A DNA stretch of 64,000 nt from assembly GCF_026627425.1 (NCBI RefSeq), contig NZ_JAPNLH010000008.1, positions 111,552 to 175,551 on the forward strand, given 5' to 3'. This DNA is from Arthrobacter endolithicus (GTDB taxonomy: Bacteria; Actinomycetota; Actinomycetes; Actinomycetales; Micrococcaceae). The notes beneath the pieces were generated by a model. The model did no database searches, was not told the origin of the DNA, and saw only the letters and a list, made by a program, of their open reading frames with translations. The position numbers and the translations under genes were made by a program. Shown here in pieces: positions 8,267-17,832 of this stretch (position 1 is the first letter of the stretch; the number at the start of each line of letters is the position of its first letter).

Positions 8267-8917
8267 ATGTCGAACAAATCGCTGCGCGCCAGGCGTGCGC
8301 ATCTGCGCTTCTTTATCATGGTCCTGGCCGGGATTGCGGCCGGGTTCGGAACAGCCATCCTCGGCGAATGGATCTACGCACCGGCAGTCGGCTGGGCCGC
8401 AGCGGCATTGATTTACAACCTCTGGATCTGGTTAACCATCTCCCGGATGGATGCGGACACCACAGCGCGCCACGCTGCGCAGGAGGACCCGCTGCGCTCC
8501 ACCGCAGACGTGCTGATTCTGCTCGCCGCCCTGGCAAGCCTTGCCGCCGTCGTCCTGGTGATGATTGCCGCACAGGATGCCAAGGGCATCGCCAAGTTGC
8601 TGTTGGCGCTGCTCGCGCTGTTCACCGTCGCACTGTCCTGGCTCTTGGTGCATACGCTCTTTACACTGCGGTACGCGGAGATTTATTATGCGCGTCCGGT
8701 TCCCAAGGGGATCAGCTTTAATCAGGATGAACCTCCGCAATACACGGACTTCGCCTACATGGCGTTCAGCTTGGGGATGACCTATCAGGTTTCCGATACG
8801 GACATCCAGACGCGGGAAATGCGGTCCGCTGCGCTCCGACACAGCCTGCTCGCCTTCGTCTTCGGCACCGGAATTCTGGCAACCACCATCAACTTGGTCG
8901 TCAGCCTGGCCCAGTAG
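8267..8917 (+). CDS. DUF1345 family membrane protein
   Basis: A 216-residue integral membrane protein with about five hydrophobic segments. The central part LLVHTLFTLRYAEIYYARP and the segment DFAYMAFSLGMTYQVSDTDI are the conserved features of DUF1345 proteins, whose function is unknown. The start is the ATG at 8267 (MSNKSLRARRAHLRFF), a positive-inside N-terminus, with GGGAAG about 8 bases ahead; longer frames run over the decayed gene on the other strand. It is a single gene and is followed by a convergent aminopeptidase gene. Confidence 0.85.
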   Translation: MSNKSLRARRAHLRFFIMVLAGIAAGFGTAILGEWIYAPAVGWAAAALIYNLWIWLTISRMDADTTARHAAQEDPLRSTADVLILLAALASLAAVVLVMIAAQDAKGIAKLLLALLALFTVALSWLLVHTLFTLRYAEIYYARPVPKGISFNQDEPPQYTDFAYMAFSLGMTYQVSDTDIQTREMRSAALRHSLLAFVFGTGILATTINLVVSLAQ

Positions 8918-9041
8918 TCCCTAGGATCTCAGCGCGGCTGCAGGCGTCCTAGGTCGATCACCGGCATAGGTAGAGGCGGGGTCCGGGTGGTTGTCCGAGC
9001 GACCCTCGCGAGCGCGTGGAGGCCGGCAGGAGGCCAGCTCC

Positions 9042-10325
9042 TTACACCCTGGTGCCGAAGAAGACCTCCGCCGCCTGCGCCAGCCGGCCCGGATCCTGCA
9101 CGCCGCACAGTTCCCGGGCCGAATGCATGGACAGAAGCGGCGTGCCGACATCGACCGTACGGATCCCGAGCCGCGTCGCCGTCAACGGGCCAATCGTGGA
9201 ACCGCAGGGCATCACGTTATTGGAGACGAACTCCTGATAGGGCACCCCTGCCGAGCGGCACAGGCGAGCCCACACGGCCGCCCCGGCCCCATCAGTTGCG
9301 TAGCGCTGGTTCGCGTTGATCTTCAGCAACGGGCCACCGTTGAGGACGGGACGGTTCGCCGGGTCATGGCGCTCCGGATAGTTCGGATGGACAGCGTGCC
9401 CGGCGTCGGCGGACACACAGAAGGACATGCTGAAGGCACGGCGCAGTTCACTGACGGTGGAACCGAGTCCGTCCGAAATCCGGACCAAAACGTCCTCCAG
9501 CACGGGTCCGCAGGCGCCGGAGCGTGAGGCGCTGCCGACCTCTTCGTGATCGAAGGCGGCCAGTACCGCGATAGGTCCGTCCGGGTCGGCCACTGATCCG
9601 GCGGCGATCAGGGCCGTCAAACCCGCGTGCACGGACGAAAGATTGTCCAGCCGACCAGACGCAAAAAGCTCTCCTTCGGCCCCGAACACCGCCGGTGCCT
9701 GCGTGTCCGCAGCGACGACGTCGTAGCCGGCGATGTCCGCAGGATCCAGACCCACACCGTTTGCCAGCAGCCCGAGAAGGTCCGCAGTGCCGGCATCCCC
9801 GATCCCCCAGACCGGATTCATCTGCTGCTGCCTGTCCAAAACCAGGCCGTCGTTGACCCCACGATCCAAATGGATGGCCAGCTGGGGGAAACGCAGCAGG
9901 GGCCCCGATGCCACCAATGTCTCGGCGCCGTCCAACGTGACCAGTCGGCCGGCCAGCTTCAGCTCCCGGTCCAGCCACGAGTTCAGCAGCGGACCGCCGT
10001 AGACCTCCACGCCGGCCTGCAGCATGCCGAACTTGCCGGTCGTAGGCTTGGGCTTGAGCTTGAAGGACGGCGAATCCGTATGCGCCCCCAGGATATTAAA
10101 GCCGGTCACGGCTGTGGCGTTGGACGGTGTGACCCACGCGATGATCGCGCCGTCACGAATGATGAAGTTTTTTCCGGGACCGCCGGTCCATTCCTGCGAT
10201 TCATCCAGTTGAGCGAAGCCTGCGCTTGTCAGTCTCCGGCCGGCCTCATGCGCGGCGTGAAAGCTCGACGGCGACGCGGTGACGTAGGCGGCCAGGTCCT
10301 GAATGTGATTCTCGGCTTCACTCAT
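9042..10325 (-). CDS. apeB: M18 family aminopeptidase
   Basis: Cytosolic dinuclear zinc aminopeptidase that removes N-terminal residues, with a preference for acidic ones in characterised relatives. The 427-residue length is normal. Metal and catalytic positions are visible: HTDSPSFKLKP, SGRLDNLSSVHAG, DHEEVGS, SADAGHAVHPNYPERHDP and SMHSARELCG. The start is taken at ATG 10325 (MSEAENHIQDLAAYV), because a TTG four codons earlier is a weaker choice. It follows the response regulator at 10383 by 57 bases on the same strand and may be co-transcribed, although nothing links it to that signalling system. Confidence 0.95.
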   Translation of the reverse strand: MSEAENHIQDLAAYVTASPSSFHAAHEAGRRLTSAGFAQLDESQEWTGGPGKNFIIRDGAIIAWVTPSNATAVTGFNILGAHTDSPSFKLKPKPTTGKFGMLQAGVEVYGGPLLNSWLDRELKLAGRLVTLDGAETLVASGPLLRFPQLAIHLDRGVNDGLVLDRQQQMNPVWGIGDAGTADLLGLLANGVGLDPADIAGYDVVAADTQAPAVFGAEGELFASGRLDNLSSVHAGLTALIAAGSVADPDGPIAVLAAFDHEEVGSASRSGACGPVLEDVLVRISDGLGSTVSELRRAFSMSFCVSADAGHAVHPNYPERHDPANRPVLNGGPLLKINANQRYATDGAGAAVWARLCRSAGVPYQEFVSNNVMPCGSTIGPLTATRLGIRTVDVGTPLLSMHSARELCGVQDPGRLAQAAEVFFGTRV

Positions 10326-10382
10326 ACTTCGATTCAATCAAACATTGGCGGCAACTGCAGCCAGCACTTTCCCCGGAACCGG

Positions 10383-11147
10383 TCAGTAGTCCGGGTTGCT
10401 GGGTACCACCAGCCCGGTTTCGTAGGCGTACACCACAACCTGCACCCTATCGCGAAGATGGAGTTTGGTGAGGACACGTCGAACGTGCGTCTTCACGGTG
10501 GCCTCAGACAGAAAGAACTTATGCGCAATCTCCGAATTGGACAGCCCCTCGGCAATGGCCTCCAGGACCTCGGTTTCGCGACGGGTCAGCTCTGCCAGCA
10601 ACGGATCTCTGGATTCCTGACCGTTCCGCGGTGCCCTCGAGCGGACAAAATTCTCTATCAGCCGTTGCGTGACTCTGGGCGCCACGACAGCGTCTCCGCT
10701 GGCAACTAGCTGAATGGCCCGAACTAGTTCCGCCGGGGCCACGTCCTTGAGGAGGAACGCGCTCGCCCCGGCCCGCAATCCGGCGAATGCGTACTCATCC
10801 AGATCGAAGGTGGTCAGAATAATGACGCGGGTGCAGGCACCATCCGCGGTGATTTTGCGCGTTGCCTCGATTCCGTCTAGAACGGGCATACGCACATCCA
10901 TTAGGACCACATCCGGCCGCAGCGCGGCCACCTGTGCCACTGCCTGAGCACCGTCGCAAGCCTCGCCGACTACGGAAATCGACGCTTCGCCCTCCAGGAT
11001 CAGGCGGTAACCCATTCTCAGCAGCGGCTGGTCATCCACCAGCAAAACGCTAACGGGCGCAGCTGTTCCACCAACGGCCGTCCCGGCCGCCCGGCCGGCT
11101 GCTCCAACGGCCGGGCCGTCGCCGTCGTCCTTCACGTATCCGCTCAT
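10383..11147 (-). CDS. NarL/LuxR-family response regulator
   Basis: A 254-residue regulator. The receiver domain shows VSVLLVDDQPLLRMGYRLIL, the phospho-acceptor in VVLMDVRMP (Asp84) and the lysine in FLLKDVAP (Lys134). The DNA-binding domain is of LuxR type (LTRRETEVLEAIAEGLSNSE, ATVKTHVRRVLTKLHLRDR). About 30 Gly/Ala-rich residues precede the receiver and may not all be translated. It is the last of four minus-strand genes (ABC ATPase, permease, histidine kinase, regulator), so it most likely answers the kinase at 11206 and controls the exporter. Confidence 0.93.
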   Translation of the reverse strand: MSGYVKDDGDGPAVGAAGRAAGTAVGGTAAPVSVLLVDDQPLLRMGYRLILEGEASISVVGEACDGAQAVAQVAALRPDVVLMDVRMPVLDGIEATRKITADGACTRVIILTTFDLDEYAFAGLRAGASAFLLKDVAPAELVRAIQLVASGDAVVAPRVTQRLIENFVRSRAPRNGQESRDPLLAELTRRETEVLEAIAEGLSNSEIAHKFFLSEATVKTHVRRVLTKLHLRDRVQVVVYAYETGLVVPSNPDY

Positions 11148-11205
11148 AGTCTCCCCACATGCTTACCGGCCGGTGCTAAAAACCCTGATTTTTTCTGTCC
11201 GGGCG

Positions 11206-12564
11206 TCAGGTGTCCAGGACCGCCTCGACTACCCAACCACCATAGGGGCACGGACCCGCCTTGACGGTTCCAGCATAGATGCCGGCCCTTTCGCGCATCC
11301 CCGCAATGCCCTGCCCGACACCAAGCGAAGGTGTCTCTGCGGTGCTGCCGCGGCCGTCGTCGGAGATCCGCAGGCGGACCTGGCCAGCGGAGTGCGTCAC
11401 GTCCACCTGGACGCGTGAGATCGCGCGGCCGTAGCGCAGGGCGTTGGTGAGGGATTCCTGCAGAATCCTGTAGACCGTAAGCTGGAAGGCCGGATCATCC
11501 GGCAGCGCCGGTCCCGTCCGGGTCAGCGATACGGGCAGACCCGCAGTACGGAATCCATCCAGCAGCGTTTCCATTCCTGCTCCCGCGGGCAGTGGTGCCC
11601 TGCCGTCGGCTTCGACGGAGCCGTCCGCCCGCAGCACGCCCAGCACGCGGCGCATGTCAGATAACGCCGTGCGTCCGGTGCGGGAGAGTTCCGCGAGCAC
11701 CTCCGCGGCGCGGGCCGGACGGCGCGTGAGGGCGACGGCGGCGCCGTCGGAGAGTGCAATCATCACGGTCAGCGAGTGCGCCACGACGTCGTGCATTTCC
11801 CGCGCGATCCGGTTCCGCTCGGACACGGACGCCAGCTGGGCATTGCGGTCTGCCCACGAGCGTAGTTCGACTTCATGCTCGCGGTCCCGCCGCACCCCGA
11901 GTCCGATGCCAGTGGCGATCACATTGGAAAGCAGAACGACGACGGCTGTAATGACCCCCGCCACCGAACCACTCTGCGCCGCTGCCCCGACCATTGGCGC
12001 AGGAAACCTGAAGAACAGAAGCAACACCAGCACCAGCGGCAGGCTGGCTGCCGCCGTCGTGATGAAACTGAAGATCCTCCCGCGCTGCACGGCCACGGCG
12101 TAGAGACCGAACCACAGGCTGAGGCTGGCGTTGCTGGAAAGGGGGTCCTGCACCAGCAGAACGGTCTCGATGACCGTCAGCAGAACGACGACGGAGACGG
12201 GTCGAGCGCGCCGGAACATCAGCGCTCCGGCGGAGATCAGGGTCAGGATCAGGTGCAGCGAGGCGCCGTTGACCAGATGCCCGATGACCGTTCCCGCCGA
12301 TAGGAGCAGGTAAAGAACGACGATGACGAGGTCCATCACCAGAGGGTGTTCGTAAAAGAACCGCCGGACGGTCCCGCGGCGCCGTGCCGTCAGTTCGGCA
12401 GGAGTCAGGGCCGCAATGCTGTGTCCCGCAAGCATCTCGGCCGGCCGTTGTGCCGACGGTCCGGCAGGGGCGCCCGCCGCTGTTCGTTCGGCGGACGCCG
12501 CTGCCTGGTCTGTGTTGACCATGGTGGGGAGTTTAGGAGTCGTCTCTTCTTTAAGCCTAGACAT
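11206..12564 (-). CDS. Sensor histidine kinase (HisKA_3 type)
   Basis: A 452-residue kinase. The long N-terminus is Ala-rich and cytosolic, followed by a block of several membrane helices (from about LVMDLVIVVLYLLLSAGTVI on). The dimerisation box RIAREMHDVVAHSLTVMIAL has its phospho-His in EMHD. The ATP-binding domain carries QESLTNALRYG and ISDDGRGS, then VGQGIAGMRERAGIY. This architecture matches the DesK/LiaS-like group paired with LuxR-type regulators. ATG 12564 overlaps the stop of the ABC permease (an alternative GTG is at 12567), so translation is coupled. The signal is unknown. The pairing with an ABC exporter suggests sensing of an envelope stress or antimicrobial, which is inference. 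Confidence 0.93.
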   Translation of the reverse strand: MSRLKEETTPKLPTMVNTDQAAASAERTAAGAPAGPSAQRPAEMLAGHSIAALTPAELTARRRGTVRRFFYEHPLVMDLVIVVLYLLLSAGTVIGHLVNGASLHLILTLISAGALMFRRARPVSVVVLLTVIETVLLVQDPLSSNASLSLWFGLYAVAVQRGRIFSFITTAAASLPLVLVLLLFFRFPAPMVGAAAQSGSVAGVITAVVVLLSNVIATGIGLGVRRDREHEVELRSWADRNAQLASVSERNRIAREMHDVVAHSLTVMIALSDGAAVALTRRPARAAEVLAELSRTGRTALSDMRRVLGVLRADGSVEADGRAPLPAGAGMETLLDGFRTAGLPVSLTRTGPALPDDPAFQLTVYRILQESLTNALRYGRAISRVQVDVTHSAGQVRLRISDDGRGSTAETPSLGVGQGIAGMRERAGIYAGTVKAGPCPYGGWVVEAVLDT

Positions 12565-13465
12565 CACGCTTCTTGAGCGTGATCACGGCCGGAATCAGGA
12601 AGAGAAGAATCCAGGCCACGAAGATCAGGCCGCCGGCCCATGGATCTATGAAGGCGTCGCGGTGGCCAATCTCCAGCATCCGGCCGCCGGCCACGCTCGG
12701 GACGTATTCATTGACGTGCAGCCAGAAATCTCCTGGCACCAGGGTCAGCAGCTGAGTGCCGAAGGGAAGCACGAAGAACAGCGCCACGAGCACCATGATT
12801 CCGCCCGCGGAGTTGCGCAGCAAGGTACCAAGTGAGAGCCCGATCAGGGCCACGCCGGCAACGTACAGACCGCCGAGGAATATCGCCGGAAGCAGGCCTT
12901 CACGCTGCAGGTTCATGCTGATCCCGTAGGAATGCAGAATCGGAATGGAGATCAGGAACGTCACAAACGCCGCAGCCAGGGTGATCACATAGGAGACCAC
13001 GACGAGCACAATCGCCTTTGCCGCGAAGGCCGGCAGCCGCTTGGGGATCGCCGTCATCGTGGAGCGGATCATCCCGGTGGCGAATTCCGAGGAAATGAAC
13101 AGGACGGCAAGGGACCCGAGGATCAGAATGCCGATCTGGAGGCCACCATTGGGAATCCCATACAATGCAAGATTAGGCGGGAGCGTCTTTTCCGCGGCCT
13201 CGGCGGTCATCCCCGTAGGATTGCTTCCGGGAATTCCCGGCCGCGCGAGACCGAACTTCATCGTTTGTTCGATAATGGTTCCACGCAGCCAGGCCGTCAA
13301 CGTGCCGACGCCGATTACGGCAACGAAGGTGCAGAGCAGCAATACCTTGGTGGATGTTAGCGAGCGGAACTTGATCCATTCCGATCGCAGGACGCCGGCA
13401 AAGGACAGGCCGGCGCCACCGGCAGTAGAGGGGGCTGCGGCCTTAGCTGTTGTTGAGGTGCTCAT
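12557..13465 (-). CDS. ABC transporter permease (ABC-2 type)
   Basis: A 302-residue permease with about six membrane helices. It starts with a soluble Thr/Ala-rich leader and LRSEWIKFRSLTSTKVLLL, the typical opening of ABC-2 permeases. FISSEFATGMIRSTMTAIPK is the coupling-region motif. It ends in a helix followed by TLKKRDV. It lies 5 bases after the ATPase gene stop and overlaps the start of the kinase gene, so the four genes form one operon. It should form the membrane channel for the ATPase at 13471. Substrate unknown. Confidence 0.93.
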   Translation of the reverse strand: MSTSTTAKAAAPSTAGGAGLSFAGVLRSEWIKFRSLTSTKVLLLCTFVAVIGVGTLTAWLRGTIIEQTMKFGLARPGIPGSNPTGMTAEAAEKTLPPNLALYGIPNGGLQIGILILGSLAVLFISSEFATGMIRSTMTAIPKRLPAFAAKAIVLVVVSYVITLAAAFVTFLISIPILHSYGISMNLQREGLLPAIFLGGLYVAGVALIGLSLGTLLRNSAGGIMVLVALFFVLPFGTQLLTLVPGDFWLHVNEYVPSVAGGRMLEIGHRDAFIDPWAGGLIFVAWILLFLIPAVITLKKRDV

Positions 13466-13470
13466 AGTCC

Positions 13471-14412
13471 TTAGTTTCCTTCCGGTGCTTGGCCGCCGGA
13501 ATTGGCAAGTGAATGGGAGTGGAACTCTACTTCGTCCTTGGTCAGGTCGAAGTACGCTTCCTCAAGGGAAGCGTTGAGCGGGGTCAGCTCGTAGATCAGT
13601 ACTCGGTTATCCAAGGCAATGCGGGCAATCTGATGCGCATCGAGCCCGGAGACCTCCAGCGTCTCATTTTCGCTGCTGTTCACGCTGACACCCTCACCGG
13701 CGAGCAGATCCGACAGCTCGGAAACCTGCTGCGACCTGATCCGGGTCCGCGCCTGCTGTTTGCCGGCGATGATGTCCGCAATGGGTGCATCGGCAATGAT
13801 CCGACCGCGGCCGATGACGATCAAATGGTCCGCGGTCTGCGCCATTTCGCTCATCAGGTGCGAGGACAGGAAGACTGTTTTTCCCTGCCCGGCCAGATAC
13901 TTGACCAGATTCCGGACCCACAACACGCCTTCCGGATCCAGCCCGTTGACGGGCTCATCAAGGATCAGCGTCTGCGGATCTCCCAGCAGCGCAGCCGCAA
14001 TACCCAGGCGCTGTCCCATCCCGAGGGAGAACCCGCCCGCCTTCTTTTTTGCCACCTCTGCCAGACCGGTCATTTCAATGACCTCGTTGACACGGGTGGT
14101 GGAAATACCGTGCGTTGCCGCCATGGCCAGCAAGTGGTTGTAAGCGCTGCGGCTGGTGTGCACAGCCTTGGCGTCCAGGAGCGCACCGACTTGGTGCAGG
14201 GGATCACGATGTTCAGCGTAGGGCCGGCCGTTGACAATGACAGATCCGGCGGTGGGTCGGTCCAATCCGACGATCATGCGCATGGTGGTGGATTTCCCAG
14301 CACCGTTTGGACCCAGGAAACCAGTGACTTGCCCGGGCTCGATGGAGAAAGAAACGCCTGCTACTGCGACCTTCTCACCGTACTTCTTGGCGAGGTTTGT
14401 TGCCTCGATCAT
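13471..14412 (-). CDS. ABC transporter ATP-binding protein (CcmA/daunorubicin-type)
   Basis: A 313-residue ATPase. Walker A GPNGAGKST (about 34-42), signature FSLGMGQRLG (in place of LSGGQ, as usual in this subgroup), Walker B TLILDEPVNGLDPEG and switch SSHLMSE. A C-terminal extension of some 90 residues is typical of antibiotic-export ATPases. The start is ATG 14412 (MIEATNLAKKYGEKVAV), with GAGGA suitably placed upstream; an in-frame start at 14457 is less likely. It is the first gene of the operon ATPase-permease-kinase-regulator, an arrangement common for resistance or stress exporters. Confidence 0.95.
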   Translation of the reverse strand: MIEATNLAKKYGEKVAVAGVSFSIEPGQVTGFLGPNGAGKSTTMRMIVGLDRPTAGSVIVNGRPYAEHRDPLHQVGALLDAKAVHTSRSAYNHLLAMAATHGISTTRVNEVIEMTGLAEVAKKKAGGFSLGMGQRLGIAAALLGDPQTLILDEPVNGLDPEGVLWVRNLVKYLAGQGKTVFLSSHLMSEMAQTADHLIVIGRGRIIADAPIADIIAGKQQARTRIRSQQVSELSDLLAGEGVSVNSSENETLEVSGLDAHQIARIALDNRVLIYELTPLNASLEEAYFDLTKDEVEFHSHSLANSGGQAPEGN

Positions 14413-14625
14413 CTGATCATCCTCATTGCGTAGAGCCGCCAGCAGCCAGCTGGCCACCGTCTATCCATTCAGACTCAACGCTACCGGCCCTTGCCTCGGG
14501 GAACCTCTATCCGAAGGATGATTCTTCGCACCCGCTGCGGGCCACTAAGTAGTCCGCAGGGATGACATCGGTACCCGGACGGGGCCAAGCCGCGAAAATA
14601 GAACCCCGTGTGCTTTGGGCACTGG

Positions 14626-15909
14626 TCACGAACCGCCACTGGCCGACCTGCCGCTGGCCCACCGCTCCGCAACCGGCAGGGGCCGGGCCGCGGGAGCCGT
14701 CAGGATTGACGCAACGATCGCTACGCCGATCGCCAGCAGGGCCACCCGAATGCTGAGGTGGTCACCCAGGAAACCCAGTAGTGGCGGTCCGGCAAGGAAG
14801 GCAACGTATCCGATGGTGGAGACGACGGACACCCGCGCAGCCGCACGCGTTGGATCGTCCGCGGCGGCGGACATCCCCATCGGAAATCCCATCGCCGCGC
14901 CCGTACCCCAGAGCACGGCACCCACTCCGGCAACCCAGATGTTGGGACCGAACACGAAGATAACGAGTCCCACAAGGGAAGCGCCGAGGCTCGCGTACAG
15001 CACCGGGACGCGGCCGAATCTGTCGATGTAGCGACCGCCGACGAATCGGAAGATGGTCATTGAGGCGACGAAGACGGCGAACATTACAGCACCGGCGGAT
15101 TCGCTGGTGTGCAGCCCGTCCACGGATGCCTTGGCAATCCAGTCATTGGCGGCACCTTCCGTCAGCGCCGCGCCGAGGACCACCAGCCCGATCATCACGG
15201 TCCGCGGTTCGCGCCACGCACTGGAACTGCGCTTCGTGATCGTCTCCTTGGACCCGCCCGAATTCGCACCATCGCATACGGGCGCCGGCTCGCCTCCCGG
15301 CACACCGGTGTTGGCAGCCGGGACGAGCTCGGCTTGGCGCTTCTCCGGTAGATAGTTTCGCGTAGCCAGCAGCAGCACCACCATCACGAAGACCGCTATC
15401 ACGCTCAGGTGTAGGGAAAGACTGATGTTCAGACTGGACATTCCCGCACCCAGCAGCGCACCCACAAAGGCCCCGCCGCTGAATCCTGCATGGAACCGGG
15501 GCATGATCGTGCGGCCCAGATGGCGTTCCACTTTTGCGCCTTCGATGTTCTGCGAGACGTCCCACAGCCCGATACCAACCCCAAAGAGGAACAGCCCGAG
15601 GACGGTTATCGGCACCGAGGTAATAAGCAACGCCATCGAAATGACCAGGGCCCCGATGGCCGCCAAGGACCCTCCCAGACGAGAGGTGCTGGCCGTTCCG
15701 ATCCTGCCCACGATGGTCCCGGCCAGCGGAAGAGCCAGCACCGAACCAGCAGCACCGGTCAGCAGCACCGCACCCATTTCGCCCGGATTCAGGCCCAACA
15801 CGCGTGTGACGGCCGGGATTCGGGCCGCCCAGCTGGCGAAGGCCAGCCCGTTAATGCCAAAGACCACGAAAGTGGCAATGGCCGCCTTGTTGACCTGCTC
15901 CGGTTTCAC
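14626..15909 (-). CDS. MFS transporter
   Basis: A 427-residue major facilitator protein with about 12 hydrophobic helices. It opens VKPEQVNKAAIATFVVFGIN, followed by GLAFASWAARIPAV, and contains GTIVGRIGTASTSRLGG (motif-A-like) and FHAGFSGGAFVGALLGAG. The central loop is Gly/Ser/Lys-rich. The pattern WAARIPAVTRVLGLNPGEMG is typical of the YbjJ-like group, often annotated as sugar or general MFS exporters. The start is taken as GTG 15909, where family-like sequence begins; the same frame stays open far upstream into the ABC-F gene. Substrate unknown. It sits on the same strand 175 bases downstream of the ABC-F gene. Confidence 0.88.
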   Translation of the reverse strand: MKPEQVNKAAIATFVVFGINGLAFASWAARIPAVTRVLGLNPGEMGAVLLTGAAGSVLALPLAGTIVGRIGTASTSRLGGSLAAIGALVISMALLITSVPITVLGLFLFGVGIGLWDVSQNIEGAKVERHLGRTIMPRFHAGFSGGAFVGALLGAGMSSLNISLSLHLSVIAVFVMVVLLLATRNYLPEKRQAELVPAANTGVPGGEPAPVCDGANSGGSKETITKRSSSAWREPRTVMIGLVVLGAALTEGAANDWIAKASVDGLHTSESAGAVMFAVFVASMTIFRFVGGRYIDRFGRVPVLYASLGASLVGLVIFVFGPNIWVAGVGAVLWGTGAAMGFPMGMSAAADDPTRAAARVSVVSTIGYVAFLAGPPLLGFLGDHLSIRVALLAIGVAIVASILTAPAARPLPVAERWASGRSASGGS

Positions 15910-16084
15910 ACCGAACCCCGTTCCGCCGCGCGGGCCTCGAGCGGAACGCCGCCGTCGGCGGACTCCCGCCCTGGGCGGAGGATACCTGCATCTCTGGCAG
16001 TCACTCTGGTCCCCCTTGGCATGGTGCGGCGTCCATACGAGGATATCCCAGCAGATAGAACCTATGCCGCTGCCGCCGCTGCCC

Positions 16085-17767
16085 TTACCGGGCCCGCTGG
16101 ACCCTTTTTTCGTCCCAGACCGGTTCGTCACTTTCGTAAACCTTTCCGTCGCTGCCAAAGACGAAGTACCTGTCGAAACTGCGGGCGAACCAGCGGTCGT
16201 GTGTGACGGCAAGCACCGTCCCCTCGAAGGCATCAATGGCCTTCTCCAGCGCCTCCGCAGAATGCAGGTCCAGGTTGTCCGTCGGCTCATCGAGCAACAG
16301 CAGTGTGGCACCGGAAAGCTCCAGCAACAAAATCTGGAATCTGGCCTGCTGACCGCCGGAGAGTGAGTCGTACTTCTGCTCGGACTGTGATGCCAGCCCA
16401 TAACGGTCCAGCGCGCCGGCGGCCGCTTCGCGGCCCAGTCCGGACCGGTGCTCATCTCCGCGATGCATTATGTCCAGCAGGGTCCGGCCCAGCAGATCCG
16501 GGCGCGAATGTGTCTGCGCAAAGAAACCGGGCCGTATTCGGGCCCCGAGTTTTACCGTTCCCTGGTGCGGGACCGGCGCGATGTCAACGTCGGATACCGG
16601 CTGGTGTTCCTTGTCCGGGTCGGAGCCTCCGGCAGCAAGTAACCGCAGAAAGTGTGATTTTCCGGATCCGTTGGAACCCAGTACGGCGACCCTGTCGCCA
16701 AACCAAACTTCGGCGTTGAAGGGCTTCATCAAACCGGTGAGCTCCAGCTTTTGGGCCACGATGGCGCGTTTGGCAGTGCGACCGCCCTTGAGCCGCATTT
16801 TCACATTCTGTTCGATCGGCAGCGCTTCGGGCGGCCCGACTTCAAGGAATTTAGCCAGCCGGGTCTGCGCTGCTTGATACCTGTTGGCCATATCCGAGCG
16901 GAAGGCGGCCTTGTTCTTGTACATGTTCACGAGTTCTTTGAGTTTGATGTGCTCCTCATCCCAACGGCGCCGCAGTTCCTCAAAACGTGCGTTGCGGTCC
17001 TCCCGCGCCTGAACGTATGAGGCGAATCCGCCGCCGTGCGTCCAGCTTGAGGCACCGTTGATTCCGGGTTCCAAAGTGACGATCCGGTTGGCCGCGTTAG
17101 CCAGCAGCTCCCGGTCGTGGCTGACGAACAGCACGGATTTGTCCGAGGCCGCCAGCTTTGCCTCCAGCCAGCGTTTACCGGGAACGTCCAGATAGTTGTC
17201 CGGCTCATCGAGTAACAGGATTTCATCCGGGCCGCTGAACAGCGCCTCCAGCACCAAGCGCTTCTGCTCCCCGCCGCTAAGCGTTGAAGCCCTCCGATGC
17301 TGGGCCTTGTAAAAGTCGATGCCCATGGAGGCCATCGTCACTTCATCCCAGGTCGTCTCCATCTCGTAGCCGCCAGCGTCTCCCCAATCCGCGATGGCTT
17401 GCGCATATGCCATCTGACTCGGTTCGTCGTCGCGCTCGAGCATCGCCAACTCGGCCATGTCAACAGCGTTACCGGCCGCACGGACCGGCGGCGAGGCAAC
17501 GGACAGCAAAAGTTCCCGGACGGTCGTCTCGTCCCGGACCTGCCCGACAAACTGACGCATCACGCCCAGATTCCCGGATTTAGCCACCGCACCCTCATCG
17601 GCGCTGATGTCGCCGGCAATAATCCGCAGCAGCGTCGTTTTTCCGGTGCCGTTCGGGCCGATCAGCGCAGTTTTGGCGCCGTCGGCGACGCGGAAACTCA
17701 CCGAGTTGAGCAGTTGCCTGCCGTCGGAGAGGTAGTAATCAATATTTGCAACGTCTATATGGCCCAC
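16085..17767 (-). CDS. ABC-F family ATP-binding protein
   Basis: A 560-residue soluble protein with two ABC domains and no membrane part, the ABC-F layout. Domain 1: GPNGTGKTT, LSGGEQKR, LLLDEPDNYLD. Domain 2: GSNGSGKSH, LSGGQQAR, LLLDEPTDNLD. The interdomain linker (about SYVQAREDRNARFEELRRRW to RYQAAQTRLAKFL) is long and basic. ABC-F proteins act on ribosomes, either rescuing stalled complexes or protecting against antibiotics. The start is taken at GTG 17767 (GHIDVANIDYYLSDGR follows), because the open frame runs on antisense to the neighbouring repeat gene without family character; ATG 17818 is an alternative. It lies 65 bases after the NlpC/P60 gene on the same strand. Confidence 0.93.
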   Translation of the reverse strand: MGHIDVANIDYYLSDGRQLLNSVSFRVADGAKTALIGPNGTGKTTLLRIIAGDISADEGAVAKSGNLGVMRQFVGQVRDETTVRELLLSVASPPVRAAGNAVDMAELAMLERDDEPSQMAYAQAIADWGDAGGYEMETTWDEVTMASMGIDFYKAQHRRASTLSGGEQKRLVLEALFSGPDEILLLDEPDNYLDVPGKRWLEAKLAASDKSVLFVSHDRELLANAANRIVTLEPGINGASSWTHGGGFASYVQAREDRNARFEELRRRWDEEHIKLKELVNMYKNKAAFRSDMANRYQAAQTRLAKFLEVGPPEALPIEQNVKMRLKGGRTAKRAIVAQKLELTGLMKPFNAEVWFGDRVAVLGSNGSGKSHFLRLLAAGGSDPDKEHQPVSDVDIAPVPHQGTVKLGARIRPGFFAQTHSRPDLLGRTLLDIMHRGDEHRSGLGREAAAGALDRYGLASQSEQKYDSLSGGQQARFQILLLELSGATLLLLDEPTDNLDLHSAEALEKAIDAFEGTVLAVTHDRWFARSFDRYFVFGSDGKVYESDEPVWDEKRVQRAR

Positions 17768-17832
17768 AGGCCCAGTCTTCCATCCCTGACGCTGCGGTCC
17801 TACCTCCGCCGCATCCATTGGCTTTGTGCAGC

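Noticed and set aside
14626..16455. Long form of the MFS protein starting at 16455
   Set aside because: The added part is an out-of-frame reading of the ABC-F gene.
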